Part shown: piece after piece, positions 48,840 through 58,700 of the stretch
Position numbering within the stretch: the first letter of the stretch is position 1
Layout: the number at the start of each line of letters is the position of its first letter
Assembly: GCA_030762175.1 (NCBI GenBank)
Contig: CM060834.1
Span: 69,360,001 to 69,424,000 of the forward strand
DNA length: 64,000 nt
Origin: Metallyticus violacea
Lineage: Eukaryota > Arthropoda > Insecta > Mantodea > Metallyticidae
Reading direction: 5' to 3'
Translations under genes and position numbers: made by a program
Notes under the pieces: generated by a model
Seen by the model: the letters and a program-made list of their open reading frames with translations, nothing else
Databases searched by the model: none
What the model was told of the DNA's origin: nothing

Positions 48840-49270
48840 TGTAAACCATTTATTCTAGAGCCTGGAGACATACATTCGTTCAATGTAGTCCCCTGCCACC
48901 TGCTGTCACACTTCTGGATATCCATAGCTAAGTTGTTTTTGTTGATGTTTGAGGAGCACCCTACTCTAACACTGTAGTGTGGCTTGTTCCGACTTCTGCT
49001 GCCAATTCTCTCACTGTCTATCAGTGACCCAGTTCAGCAGTGATTAAATCAAATCAACATAATGTGCTTCAAGGACAAGATAACCTAAATGTGTTTCATC
49101 TTCTACTCTTATTGTGTCCTTGTTCAGTGTCTGACACCCCATGTACCACTGTTTGATAAGGCAAAGTTTCATTGTCGCAGGGTTCTCACAGACTTGCATG
49201 ACATTCCCTCATGTTCCTGAACATGTGCCAACTCAATTTTAATTAATGCACACTGCTTGCTTATAGAAAA
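48840..49270 (-). mobile_element. Possible internally deleted mariner-like remnant
   Basis: On the minus strand a short block reads TVRELAAEVGTSHTTVL (near 49.01 kb), a helix-turn-helix like the N-terminal region of mariner-type transposases. It is followed almost directly by sequence resembling the extreme C-terminal end (GDYIERMYV near 48.88 kb). If both readings are right, the catalytic middle is missing. The evidence is thin and terminal repeats were not seen. Confidence 0.4.
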
Positions 49271-50254
49271 CATTGCTTTAGGACAGTTCAAATTTATACC
49301 ATTACTTGTTGGCTTTGTATTTGTTCATCTACAGATAGTGCACTAGTGATGCTGAGAATGTTGAACAGCTATTGCCATTCCTCAAGACATGCTGAAAATA
49401 ATAATGCCCTCTCATGTTCATTTACAGTGTGGCGTTAGTGTTATCACTCTTTTCTTTCCAGCCCTTTTACTTGAATTTGACTAAAAGACTGTAAATGATT
49501 ATGTACAGAATAAGAAAATGAACTTGGAAAAAAGAAAAAGACATCAATGATTCCATATCTATAAACCAAGAATGTAACTCACTGGAAAAAAAATTGTTAT
49601 TCCTAAATTAATAATTTTATCTGTAATTTTTAAAATCTTTTTGTGAAGTAACTAATGTGCAAATACATTTAAACTATGTATGTAATTAATTCTGAACTGT
49701 AGTATGGTATGTATAATTTCTGCATGTGGGGTTCTTCAGTTATCAACTGAACATTTTAGTAATGAAGAGTTCTAGGCAAAAACATGCTCAATTAGAAAAT
49801 TTTTTGGTAATCGGGGTGTATCTATGAATTTATTAGTGCCTATGTAAGGTGAAGAAAGCTGCTAAAATTATATTTTGCATTGTATGCCAGTATGTTTGTT
49901 ATACAATGACATAATAATTTGGAACCTAAATTTCAAAGGTGATTGTGCTTGCCTTAAAACCTGGTATTTATAGCTTCAATCTTGGATGAGGCTGATGAAT
50001 TTTTCAGGATCTCGTATTCAGAGCACAGGTCCTCTTGGCGGAGCTTTAGGCCAAGAGTCCCATATTATAGATTTACAGCATTTTAAAGAACTCAACTGAA
50101 AATTAGAGATTTCTGGAAAAAATTGTAGATTATTTTACATACATATAGTACCTTAAGTTTTCTATTAGATAGCCATGCATACAATAAGTCTACTTTCAAT
50201 ATAAATTTAATTTGGAATCTAACACAGTGAAACACACATCAATAAGCAGAATAT

Positions 50255-50360
50255 TTTTAAATAGCAAGAATTTTCACAGTGAAATATAGTATAATATATA
50301 AAAAAAATTTATGAGTAAATCACTAAAATTTCACTAATTTTGTTCCACTTATTTGGACAT
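50255..50360 (+). mobile_element. Left-end fragment of the 56-kb inverted-repeat retroelement family
   Basis: This matches 56030-56125 closely (GAATTTTCACAGTGAAATAT, TTTATGAG.AAATCA, TTTCACTAATTTTGTTCCAC). It stops before the hammerhead-like block. A further piece at about 51030-51085 resembles the next part of the arm on the minus strand (CTGATGAAGAAGGC), so an older copy may have been split by later insertions. Confidence 0.55.
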
Positions 50361-50364
50361 GAAT

Positions 50365-50860
50365 ATGCAAATTGTTGTAATAAATTGGGAGGGAAGGACT
50401 GGCTTGGATGTGCAAGCAGGAGCATTATTTTTAAGGGATCTCAGAGAAGAACATGGGAAGAGAGTGTTATGCATAGAGAGCGAGTGTGAAGGGGTAAAGA
50501 GATGGATGGAGGATGTATGTGAAGCGAAATGGGATAAATTACAGGAAGAAAGTATAGTATGTAAAATGTAACTGATACAGGGACAAAGAGAAATAAAATG
50601 ATAGGGCAATATTTAGGAAAAGTAAGAGAGAAATGAATTAGAATAGTTAAGAAGGATGAGAAAATTTAGGTGTAGTTGATAAAATGATACTAAAAAGGGA
50701 AATAAAAGAAGTGGGGTATGCAGGTAAACTGGGTTGTGTGTAATGAGGCCTCGTATATATGGATACTAGATTTATTATAGTATACTGCAGTATATTATGT
50801 AGTGTGTTGGGATATATTTGCCATAAATGTCAATAAAATAACTAAACCCAAGTCTTCTAA
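50365..50860 (+). mobile_element. Probable LINE 3' end (family 1), copy b
   Basis: An open stretch (50353-50571) includes GVKRWMEDVCEAKWDKLQEE. After a frameshift it continues with a decayed copy of the KVREKWIR block seen in the copy at 45.7-46.3 kb, and a shared 3' tail (TGTAGTGTGTTGGGATATAT...AATAAAATAA). It lies beside a fragment of the inverted-repeat retroelement family (50255-50360). Confidence 0.5.
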
Positions 50861-51129
50861 ATGTTTCAGTAGGAAACTGCTGATGAGCCGAAGACATAGT
50901 TAAATAGGTAAAATTAAATGTATTGAATGTATTAAACTTTCTTAATTAAAGTAATTATGAAGTTATGAATTCCTAGCTACAAAGGAAGGAAGAAAAAATG
51001 TAAATTTAATAATAATATTAGTTTCTGAAATAAAATTCATTCATATCTGGACATATTGCCTTCTTCATCAGCATGCTGTAATTATCTTTCTATTGGAACA
51101 TGGATCACTGGAGCATATTAACTGACCTT

Positions 51130-51480
51130 TTGGACTTATTGACATGAGAAAAAGGCAGGTTTATCAAAAAAGAGAATCATCTTGCATAAAGACGATGGTT
51201 ACCGTTACACATGTGTTGTTGCAGTGGTGAAAATCAGTGAATTGGGATACTGTTTGCTGCCACATCTGCCTTATTTCCTTGACATAACTCCATCAATCAT
51301 CTATCCATTCCTTAAACTGAGAAAATTCTTTGGTGGAAAGACATTTTCGTCCAATGAAGAGCTTATATCACAGTTGAGGCATATTTTGCATCTGGATAAA
51401 TATGACTTTTGTAATGTGATAAAGGCTTTGGAGCATTGCTGGACAAAGTGCATTAGTATCAAGGGATACTAGGCTAAAAT
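51130..51480 (+). mobile_element. Mariner-like transposase C-terminal fragment
   Basis: An open stretch of about 95 codons reads VVAVVKISELGYCLLPHLPY, then KLRKFFGGKTFSSNEELISQ and ends EHCWTKCISIKGY. This is the C-terminal third of a mariner/SETMAR-type transposase: second-Asp region, PHPPYSPDLAPSDY-equivalent (here decayed, the third Asp lost), then GGKxFSSNEEL and W.KCI.LKGDY. CpG-poor, so older than the copies at 28.7 and 31.9 kb. The N-terminal two thirds are absent. Confidence 0.8.
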
Positions 51481-51713
51481 GATAATTTCAAAAACCTATG
51501 CCATCATTTTGTGCTTCATTCTGAAAACTTTTCAAATGACCTTGCACTATAATCTTACATTTAATCTGTTAAACAGTGTTAAAGAACTAAATCTTAGTCA
51601 GTATGCTCATGCCAGTGATTATAGTGATCCTTATTGCAAAGCAGCTTTGCTACTGCCTAGTGCTGGCACACTTGTGTTGTATAGGTTAATGTTGATCCAG
51701 TAGAATGTTGTTC

Positions 51714-53270
51714 CCAGGCTTGTGGGCCATGATCTATCCAATGAAACATCTCACCTGAAGTGTTCCATCAGGTATCATTAGAAGAATGTCATCTCACTGG
51801 ATTAGTGCGGGACATTCCTCAGATGCTGCTGAATGGAATAGCGGGGAAATGTCAGGTGAAATGGTTTCATTGGCTAGACAGAGCCCTGCAGCAGTATTTC
51901 AGGGTATAGCTGGCATGTTCTTCCTTCCTCTTCAGTCTCCCCACGGTAGCTTATGATGTAAGGGGGTTTATTAAAAAGGTGAGGATTTATTAATATGGGA
52001 TTAATTGATGTGGTTTGTATTTTGTGGTAGTGACAGAGAAAGAAATGTGTAAGGGGGAAGTGGAAGCAACTGCTAGTTTGTATTTTTGCTGGTGCTTCTT
52101 GTCGTGTAGCTGGCGTCTTTCTTGTTCCTCTTCAGTCTCCCTTCTGCCTTGATGTGTTGTTCACCACGTCACTACCATTGCTCCGGCACATGACAGTAAA
52201 TTACTTGTTTATAGTTTTTGGAACGTATGCACATTACCAAGGAGACAGGATGTGGACTGGGAACACTCTCTTCTTCACTTCAAGAGACATATAAGTTCTT
52301 TTGAGAATTGTTTATTTTACAGTTATACAAAGACGATGAATCCCTTTTATTTATATAAAGTATATTTTCTTGTCAGAAGAAACCTCGAACTGTCTATGAA
52401 GGAGCTAAGTAAGTCACTGGAACTGAACTAACTGCGGACTGTCTGATTAACTAACAACTGACTGCTTGACTGACTAAAACTGATTAACTGAACTGCGGGG
52501 CTTGACTGACTAAAAACTGATGCTTGCACTGCACTGCATGACTGACTAAAAACTGCTTAAACTGCTCCTGCCTGAACTGCGGGGCTTGACTGACTAGAAC
52601 TGCTTAAAACTGCTCTGATTAAAAACTGAAAACTGAACTAATGGGCTTTTCGGTTTCCCATGATTTTTATTAATTCCTCAGTCGGTCAGTCTCATGTGCA
52701 TTCTGTAATTTTATATTCAAATTCTCGTAGCATCTTTTTAAGTTCTACTCGTAGGTTGGCTACATGAGAATCGTGTGGTTCCCAGTTCGTTCCCTATAGC
52801 CCTATAGGCTACAATTTGGCACCGATTTCTCTAAGGGTCCTCCTACTAACGAACTCCTAGGCTTGTTTATTTTACTTCTCCTCTTAAATCTCCCCCTCAA
52901 GTTGTTCTTGTGTTATAAACATGTCCTGTTATGCTTTGTTATAGTTGCGTCCTTTTTCAAGGTTTTCTGGCTATAATATAGCCCTGGCTAGCTGTATTTG
53001 GGGATTGGAATTTTTATGACCTAGCTACTCTGTCCCTTTGTATAGAGGGGACGCAAGGTTGCGGGGTCCGAACTTATATAATTTTGCAAAGTTACTGCAC
53101 AAATGTATGATACAGAATCTCTGAGGCATGTCTAAGACTTTTGCTTTAATTATACTGATAGTGGCTGATTAATGTTAAGGATTCATCAATTAAATATACT
53201 ATTTTATACTATTCCTAATCGCTGGAGCTAGGAAATATTGCTCTAGCCCACAAGCCCAGTACCAGCATTC
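51714..53270. mobile_element. Possible unclassified element with inverted ends
   Basis: CCCAGGCTTGTGGGC (about 51714-51728) is the near-complement of GCCCACAAGCCCAG (about 53247-53262). Inside are a shorter inverted pair (CCAATGAAACATCTCACCTGA at 51739 and its mirror near 51857-51878), a direct repeat of CTTCCTCTTCAGTCTCCC type (about 51932 and 52126), and the ACTG block. No coding region is recognised. Boundaries are tentative. Confidence 0.35.
52418..52640 (+). repeat. ACTG-rich minisatellite-like block
   Basis: Variants of GACTGACTAAAAACTG and AACTGCGGGGCTTGACTGAC recur irregularly. Two copies of the longer GAACTGCGGGGCTTGACTGA phrase lie at about 52491 and 52575. No coding function is seen. 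It lies within a possible larger element, 51714-53270. Confidence 0.8.
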
Positions 53271-53704
53271 TATATGACTTGTGCCTATAAAATGTTTTGA
53301 ACTCAAGTGTGTGTTCTATCAACAGCTAGTTCATGAATAAAGTAAGATCAAAAAAGAGCAAGAATGAACTTCAAATATGTTCACTGCCGATTTAAAAAAA
53401 AAACTTAACAGTGGTAGCTAGAATCTGCTAATATCATTACAGACCAACATAAGATGCACATTGATGGACTATAAAAAGCACACCAGCGCATTGTTGCTTG
53501 TAAAACATTTTTAGAATGTTAGTCATATTATTTACATATGAAGTAAATAAACAATTATTCTTCATTGGATTCCTAATGTCACTTATATGGGCGCAAATAT
53601 TAATGACACTTCAATGTTAAAACCATCTTTTATACTTCTTTATATTTTCCCTCTCTTGTAGTTATATCATTCATGAGGTCATAACACAATTTATTTATTT
53701 GCAG

Positions 53705-53776
53705 GGACATGAAGAGTCCTTAGATCTAGTTAAAGAGATAGTGACAAATAACAAACAAGCACGGAATAACTGGTAG
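53705..53776 (+). other. Exon-like open stretch upstream of exon 3
   Basis: A good acceptor (TTATTTGCAG ending at 53704) is followed by 23 open codons reading GHEESLDLVKEIVTNNKQAR and then NNW and a TAG at 53774. Spliced in phase 0 after exon 2, it would end the pump after about 124 residues. It has no obvious donor except a weak GTAGTT. It could be chance, a decayed element, or a poison or terminal exon. I find no family match. Confidence 0.2.
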
Positions 53777-53809
53777 TTGAATGTGTTTAATTTTATTTTT
53801 TATTTCCAG

Positions 53810-53899
53810 TTTAAAAATCCACTTATAATGCTACTACTGGCATCTGCATTTGTAAGTGTATGCATGAGGCAATTTGATGATGCAGTCAGTATAACTGTG
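53810..53899 (+). CDS. ATP2C1: SPCA ATPase exon 3: first transmembrane segment (TM1)
   Basis: The exon has 90 bases (30 codons), follows a TATTTCCAG acceptor and ends at GTG|GTGAGT, phase 0 at both ends. It encodes [19 protein letters not shown] followed by [11 protein letters not shown]. This is TM1 and the short luminal turn, nearly identical to vertebrate ATP2C1 ([23 protein letters not shown]). The membrane span covers roughly the first 18 residues. A perfect GTAAGT lies inside the exon at 53852-53857, in a Phe-Val-Ser context. It is a stronger-looking donor match than the real one, yet using it would remove 48 bases and the second half of the segment, so it is presumably suppressed. The next intron is only 99 bases. 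Confidence 0.96.
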
Positions 53900-53998
53900 G
53901 TGAGTATTAAATTTGCATTTTTCTTAAAAGGAAACAGATTTTATATTCTGAATATGCAACACAATCCTACATTAAATGTTTTGTTTTCTTTTACATAG

Positions 53999-54097
<99 letters not shown>

Positions 54098-56019
54098 TAA
54101 GTATCTGAATGAAATGTATTTTATTGCTTTCTTGTTAGTAATATTGTACGTTGTTAAACTGGTTAGTTCATATCATTTGTATTATTGTAGTAAGTTTTTC
54201 TAGTTTATGTTCATTATGAATTTAAAAGACATAATTATTTTGTGCATTGTTCTAATGTTTTAAAACTTGTATTTCATTATTAATTTATTTTAGAAGTTGC
54301 CTAATTTAAAACTAGTTTCGCAATTTCTAAGATGCAAACTATAGATCACTGTAAACCAGGCATTGATAAAACTGTGCTTGCAATGACATCACTAGGGGAA
54401 CCAGTAACTCACATGATGTAATGTGAGCAAAGGTAACCACGACACTCCACTTGGCGGCAGTGTCAGGCTGTTAACATAAACCTCATTTATATGTGAACAA
54501 ATCTTATTTTAGTTCAATTTTCACAGTGCCATTGCAATCTAAGGCTATGTCACAAGTAGCTACTATTAATACATAACCTTTCTTTCCTATAGTATTATCT
54601 GTGTTTTAACTTCATAATTTTCAGTGTAGAAAGCAATTTGTTCACAACTATAAGTGGAGCCATAACTGTTATATTAGTGGAGAAACAACTTAGAGATGAG
54701 TATTTATTTATGGTTAGAATTTTAAATAAATCTAAACCACCTAAACCTTTGTAGAGTGTTTGTAAATGTGTATCATTCTGTAAATCGTAACTTTTCTGCT
54801 GCAACCATGCGTGTATCCATGTGGGAGAATTTGTAAAAGTGAAAAATCAATTTCCATGTCTTTAAAGTCACTAAATTTACCTACTATCCATTTACTGTTA
54901 CTTGTTATTGATGATGTTAGTTTATTAATCTGGTGCTGGACTTGATGTCACAGAAGACCTGATAAAGTAACTTCCGGCTTTAGAATTGTGTTATAATGGG
55001 TGGGCCAGGAAATAGCCTGGATAGAGGCAGTAATTAATGTATTGAAAATTATCTAAGTGACATTGGTAAAGCCAGCACACATACAAATGTGAAATTATGG
55101 AGTATTTTTGAGAGGCATGATAGGCCACCGTTTCAAAGGAGGGGGAGGAAGATGAATCTGAAACTTTGAAGTGCCATGATTGGAACTCAGTTTTTTTCAC
55201 ATAGATATGATAGATGTACCCAGTATAAGTAGAGAGAGTTATACTAGTCATCATCTACTCTTAATTCTGGAGGTAAGAAGGAACTTTCGCTTCTGAATGC
55301 TGATAGAATTAATGGGAAAATTCCTATTGTTGTAATAGGCAATGTTTTTTTTGGGTTGGGAGAATACAGTAAAATTTGCCAAAGAAATGAAAGCTGAGCA
55401 TGTTGATAATTTTCATAATAAATACAACAATTTAAATAAAATCTTATATGCAAAAAGGAACACTGATAACAATAACAATGCTAAAGACTCATTTGTATAT
55501 AGAAGTAATGACAATGAAAATCTTCAGCATAAGGAATAAAACTGAGGAACTGTTAGAAAGTATTGAAAATATAAATCCATAATTATTTGCATAGCTGGAC
55601 ACCAACTCAAGACTACAGGAATTTTCCTTTTCTTATCTTACCTTACCTTCTAGGAGCAGAGCACTCAAGGAAAAATTTATGTGCTGGTGGAGTATGTATA
55701 TATGCCAGACAAGATGTCTTATAAAGCATTAGATTTATCTCAGTTTGTTTTGAATAAGATAATGAAATAGAAGAAACAAATACAATTGTGATAGCATCAT
55801 ACCATTCTTCATCAGCAAATTTTGAAGCATAAAACCAAATCTAGAGCTCCGATCCTTTGCAGTTACATAAACATAGATTTCTTATTTCCAAGTTGAAAAG
55901 AAATCAGTTTAGTGACCTCTTTGGCACATATAACTTGTCTCATACTGCAAATTTTCCCACAAGAATAACTGAGACCTGTAAAAAGGCATTACACAACATA
56001 TTTATAAATACAGATAACA

Positions 56020-56709
56020 CATGTGTAATTTTAAATAGTGGGAATTTTCACAGTAAAATATGATGTAATATTGCAATTTTTTATGAGAAATCATTCAAAT
56101 TTCACTATTTTGTTCCACTTACTTGACATGTTTCAAAGGCTGTTACCTTCATCATCAGCATGGTTCCATTGTTAGCTTCCCAGTATTCTATTAAGATATC
56201 TCTGTAGATTTTACAGATTTAGTGATTAGGTTATTGTTATTTTAAAGATGAAAATTAACAAAATTTTATTTAAAAATGATTAAATATGTTCACACCAAGA
56301 AAATGAAGTAAGTGTGAACAGATTTAATACATTCTTATAGGATATATTACTACTCCCTTATCTATAGCTTCTTAAGTACAATTTAATTAATAAATATTCT
56401 TTGTTTTTCTCTACGAAAAGAATCATTACCATACGTTTTAAAAACACATAAAAAATCAGCAACAGCAAACAATTTCTGGCCCCCCCCCCCCCAAAAATCC
56501 TCAATGAACTCAATACTCTTAAAAGCTGATCTTCCAAACAACAGTAACTCATCACTAAATTCATAAAATCTACAGAACAACATCTTAGTACACACTGGGA
56601 AGCTGACAGTGAAACCATGCTAATAATGAAGGCAACAGCCTTCGAAACATGTCAAGTAAATAGAACAAATTAGTGAAATTTGAATGATTTCCTCATAAAA
56701 AATTGCAAA
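56020..56709. mobile_element. Inverted-repeat retroelement with hammerhead-like motifs, inserted in the LINE
   Basis: Arms of about 115 bases (about 56073-56190 and 56590-56706) are inverted copies of each other. The insert is bounded by the 10-base direct repeat ACAGATAACA (56010-56019 and 56710-56719). Taking out the insert and one repeat copy joins the LINE frame perfectly, so this is a true insertion with a target duplication. Each arm carries a CTGATGA-stem-GAAAC-like block, as in the terminal repeats of Penelope-like elements. The interior is AT-rich, includes a 13-base C run at 56480-56492, and encodes nothing I recognise. A related left end occurs at about 50255-50360. Confidence 0.75.
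56124..56158 (-). ncRNA. Hammerhead-ribozyme-like motif in left arm
   Basis: On the minus strand CTGATGA (56152-56158) is followed by a 5-bp hairpin (GAAGG, six-base loop, CCTTT) and GAAAC (56130-56134), then ACATGTC. That is the conserved hammerhead core with a very short helix III (AC/GT) ahead of a UC cleavage context, as described for Penelope-like elements. Helix I pairing is poor, and one extra T sits between the core and helix II. The mirror copy at 56620-56653 (plus strand) keeps a perfect helix II but has CTAATAA for CTGATGA. Probably a relic. Confidence 0.45.
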
Positions 56710-57130
56710 ACAGATAACATAATTTCTTCAAAAATATATCCTCTATTTAATGGATTATCTGACGATGCTCAAGTAATAAGTACTATGGATAATATCATAA
56801 AGCCTAAAAAAAGTAAATTGTATAACACTTTCAGAATCATAAATAAAGAAGATTTAAATAATTTTAAAAACATAAGAGTGTGAATCATGGAATGAAGTAT
56901 ATCATTCTACTGATATACATAGCAAATTTAATCATTTTCTAAGGATTTTCAAAATGCACTTCGAATCATGCTTACCAGCTGGGATACAAAAAAAAGCTGT
57001 AATCATAGTAATTACAACTGGGTTACCATAGGAACTAAAATGTCTTGTAAACAGAAACAAAGACTTTACAGTGAGGTAAGATATGATAAATTAAACTTAA
57101 AAGGACATTATAAACAACATTGTCAATTGT

Positions 57131-57398
57131 TGTACTTATGAAGCTGTTGACAATGGAGTGGTAATATATCCTAAACTTAGGTATTAATTTTTTACACTTA
57201 ACTCCACTTACTTACATAAAAACAAGATGCATTTCGAAATGCGTCTTATTTTACTAAACTCAGGTATTCGTTTTTTATACTTAATTCCATTTACAGAAAA
57301 ATAAGGCGCATTTCGGGAGAATTTCTCCCGAAACGTGTTTTATTTTTATGTAAGTAAGTGGAGTTTAGTGTAAAAAAATGAATACCCAAGTATTGTCA
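57131..57398. mobile_element. Palindromic foldback element, copy 2 (nested in the LINE)
   Basis: It shares the left leader (GAAGCTGTTGACAATGGAGT) and arms with copy 1, but carries an extra partial arm pair, so the arm unit occurs four times in alternating orientation. The tip reads TTTCGGGAG-AATTT-CTCCCGAAACG. It is flanked by ATTGTCAATTG on both sides (about 57119-57129 and 57400-57410). Removing it with one repeat copy restores the LINE frame through QHCQLLRKVIK. This proves insertion and a target duplication of about 11 bases. Confidence 0.78.
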
Positions 57399-58386
57399 AT
57401 TGCTTAGGAAAGTTATAAAAGTAGCACAAAGTCTTCATTATCAAAAACTCATTAAGAACTCTGATGATGAAATATGAACTACCTTATTATAAAAAGAGAA
57501 TTAAGCTAAAACTCACACCATCAACATCCAATTACACTAATAATAGAAATTAAAGAAATAACTTGGAGAATATTGTGAATATATTTAACTTCTTTTTTAA
57601 ATATTACTAACAATTTAAATATAAATTATGGAAGTAAATAAGGTACATTTCATATATTAAAGGCATTCAGATTGAATAATAATACAAACATTATTCCAGA
57701 ATTTTACATTAACAAGACACCACCACTAGAAATCTAACATTAACAACTCACTTGAAACAAAAAAATTCATCAGGGTATGATTACCAATAAAATTTTATAA
57801 GCATGCTCATAAAATGTACTATTTGGTTATTTACGTGATGAATCTTGTCGTTTTTTTAGAAAGACCTTTATATAATTATTTTGAAAGCAGTAATATTCTA
57901 GCAAAAGAATATTATGGTTTAAGGAAATGCAATGTATAAACTTACAATTAAAATTCTATCAAAACTAAATAATAAAATGCATTTTGGCAAATTTTCTCTG
58001 ACTTAGCTAAAGCATTTGATCGTGTTTACCATGAAATTCTAATAGAAAAATTAAGCTTTTATGAAATAAAAAATGAAAATCTAAGCTAGTTCATCTCTTA
58101 CCTTGACCACAGAAGATAAAGGGTACAATTTAGTTGGTCAGAAAACATCAGCATAATATTCCAAATTAGAAAATTATTGAACATGAAGTTCCATAGGGAT
58201 CAATTCTTGGTTCACTTCTTTTTTTTAGTTTATATAAATTATCTCTCATTGACATTCTTAAAGGTAATTATAGTTTAAACTTTTAATATGGTGTAGTTTT
58301 CATTGTAAAACTATATATAATATCCTTGAGAGATACCAATCATGAATACCTTGATAGGCATTTTAATTGTTAGTAATTTATGTGCA

Positions 58387-58700
58387 GACCACTTCTTTGG
58401 TCTAGTGGGTAGCATTGTTGGCTGGGAAGCCTGGGTCATATTCCCAGTACCTGCTTAGGAATTTTTCTAAGTTAGAGAGGTTCACGCAGTCTTGTGAGGA
58501 TAATTGGGAAGCTGCCTGATGGAGAGATGGCATTCTTTGATCTAGGGAGCCGCATAATAAGCGACCTGTGGGGGCTGGCATGCTGATCACTTGCCCCCAT
58601 GCAATTGTGCCTTCTATCACTGAAGTTGTGAGATGGAAGAAGAGGAAGCAGGGGTCCTTGCAATAGGTCAAGGCTGGCTCCTTGCTATAGCGTGCAAAGA
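58387..58700 (+). mobile_element. SINE family C, copy 3 (uninterrupted)
   Basis: Head GACCACTTCTTTGGTCTAGT with a GGGTCATATTCCC B-box relic, body GTGAGGATAATTGGGAAGCT, GCATGCTGATCACTTGCCCC, tail GCAGGGGTCCTTGCAATAGG. It serves as the reference for the other two copies. Confidence 0.8.

Larger units (their letters stand above)
40386..53809 (+). other. Intron 2 (about 13.4 kb)
   Basis: Filled by the RT remnant, the inverted Penelope-like pair, SINE C copy 2, LINE ends and a mariner fragment. Stretches 42240-43017, 44405-45669, 47000-47495 and 49270-50250 show nothing I can assign. Confidence 0.7.
55520..58260 (+). mobile_element. LINE with endonuclease and reverse transcriptase regions, twice interrupted
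   Basis: The endonuclease-like part begins near 55.52 kb (NKTEELLESIENINP) and continues to YNLSHTANFPTRITETCKKA near 55.95 kb. The frame resumes after an insert at 56020-56709 with IYPLFNGLSDDAQV. It is interrupted again by a foldback element at about 57131-57398, and then reads VIKVAQSLHYQKLIKNS. The RT contains FSDLAKAFDRVYHEILIEKL near 58.02 kb and a decayed LVYINYL block near 58.23 kb. The YADD catalytic box and the 3' end are missing. An unrecognised open stretch at 55342-55539 could be the end of an ORF1. It is inactive through stops and frameshifts, but remarkably readable. Confidence 0.85.

Noticed and set aside
56358..56618. 86-codon minus-strand frame inside the inverted-repeat element
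   Set aside because: It runs through a 13-base C tract and low-complexity sequence; no motif or second copy supports a protein.
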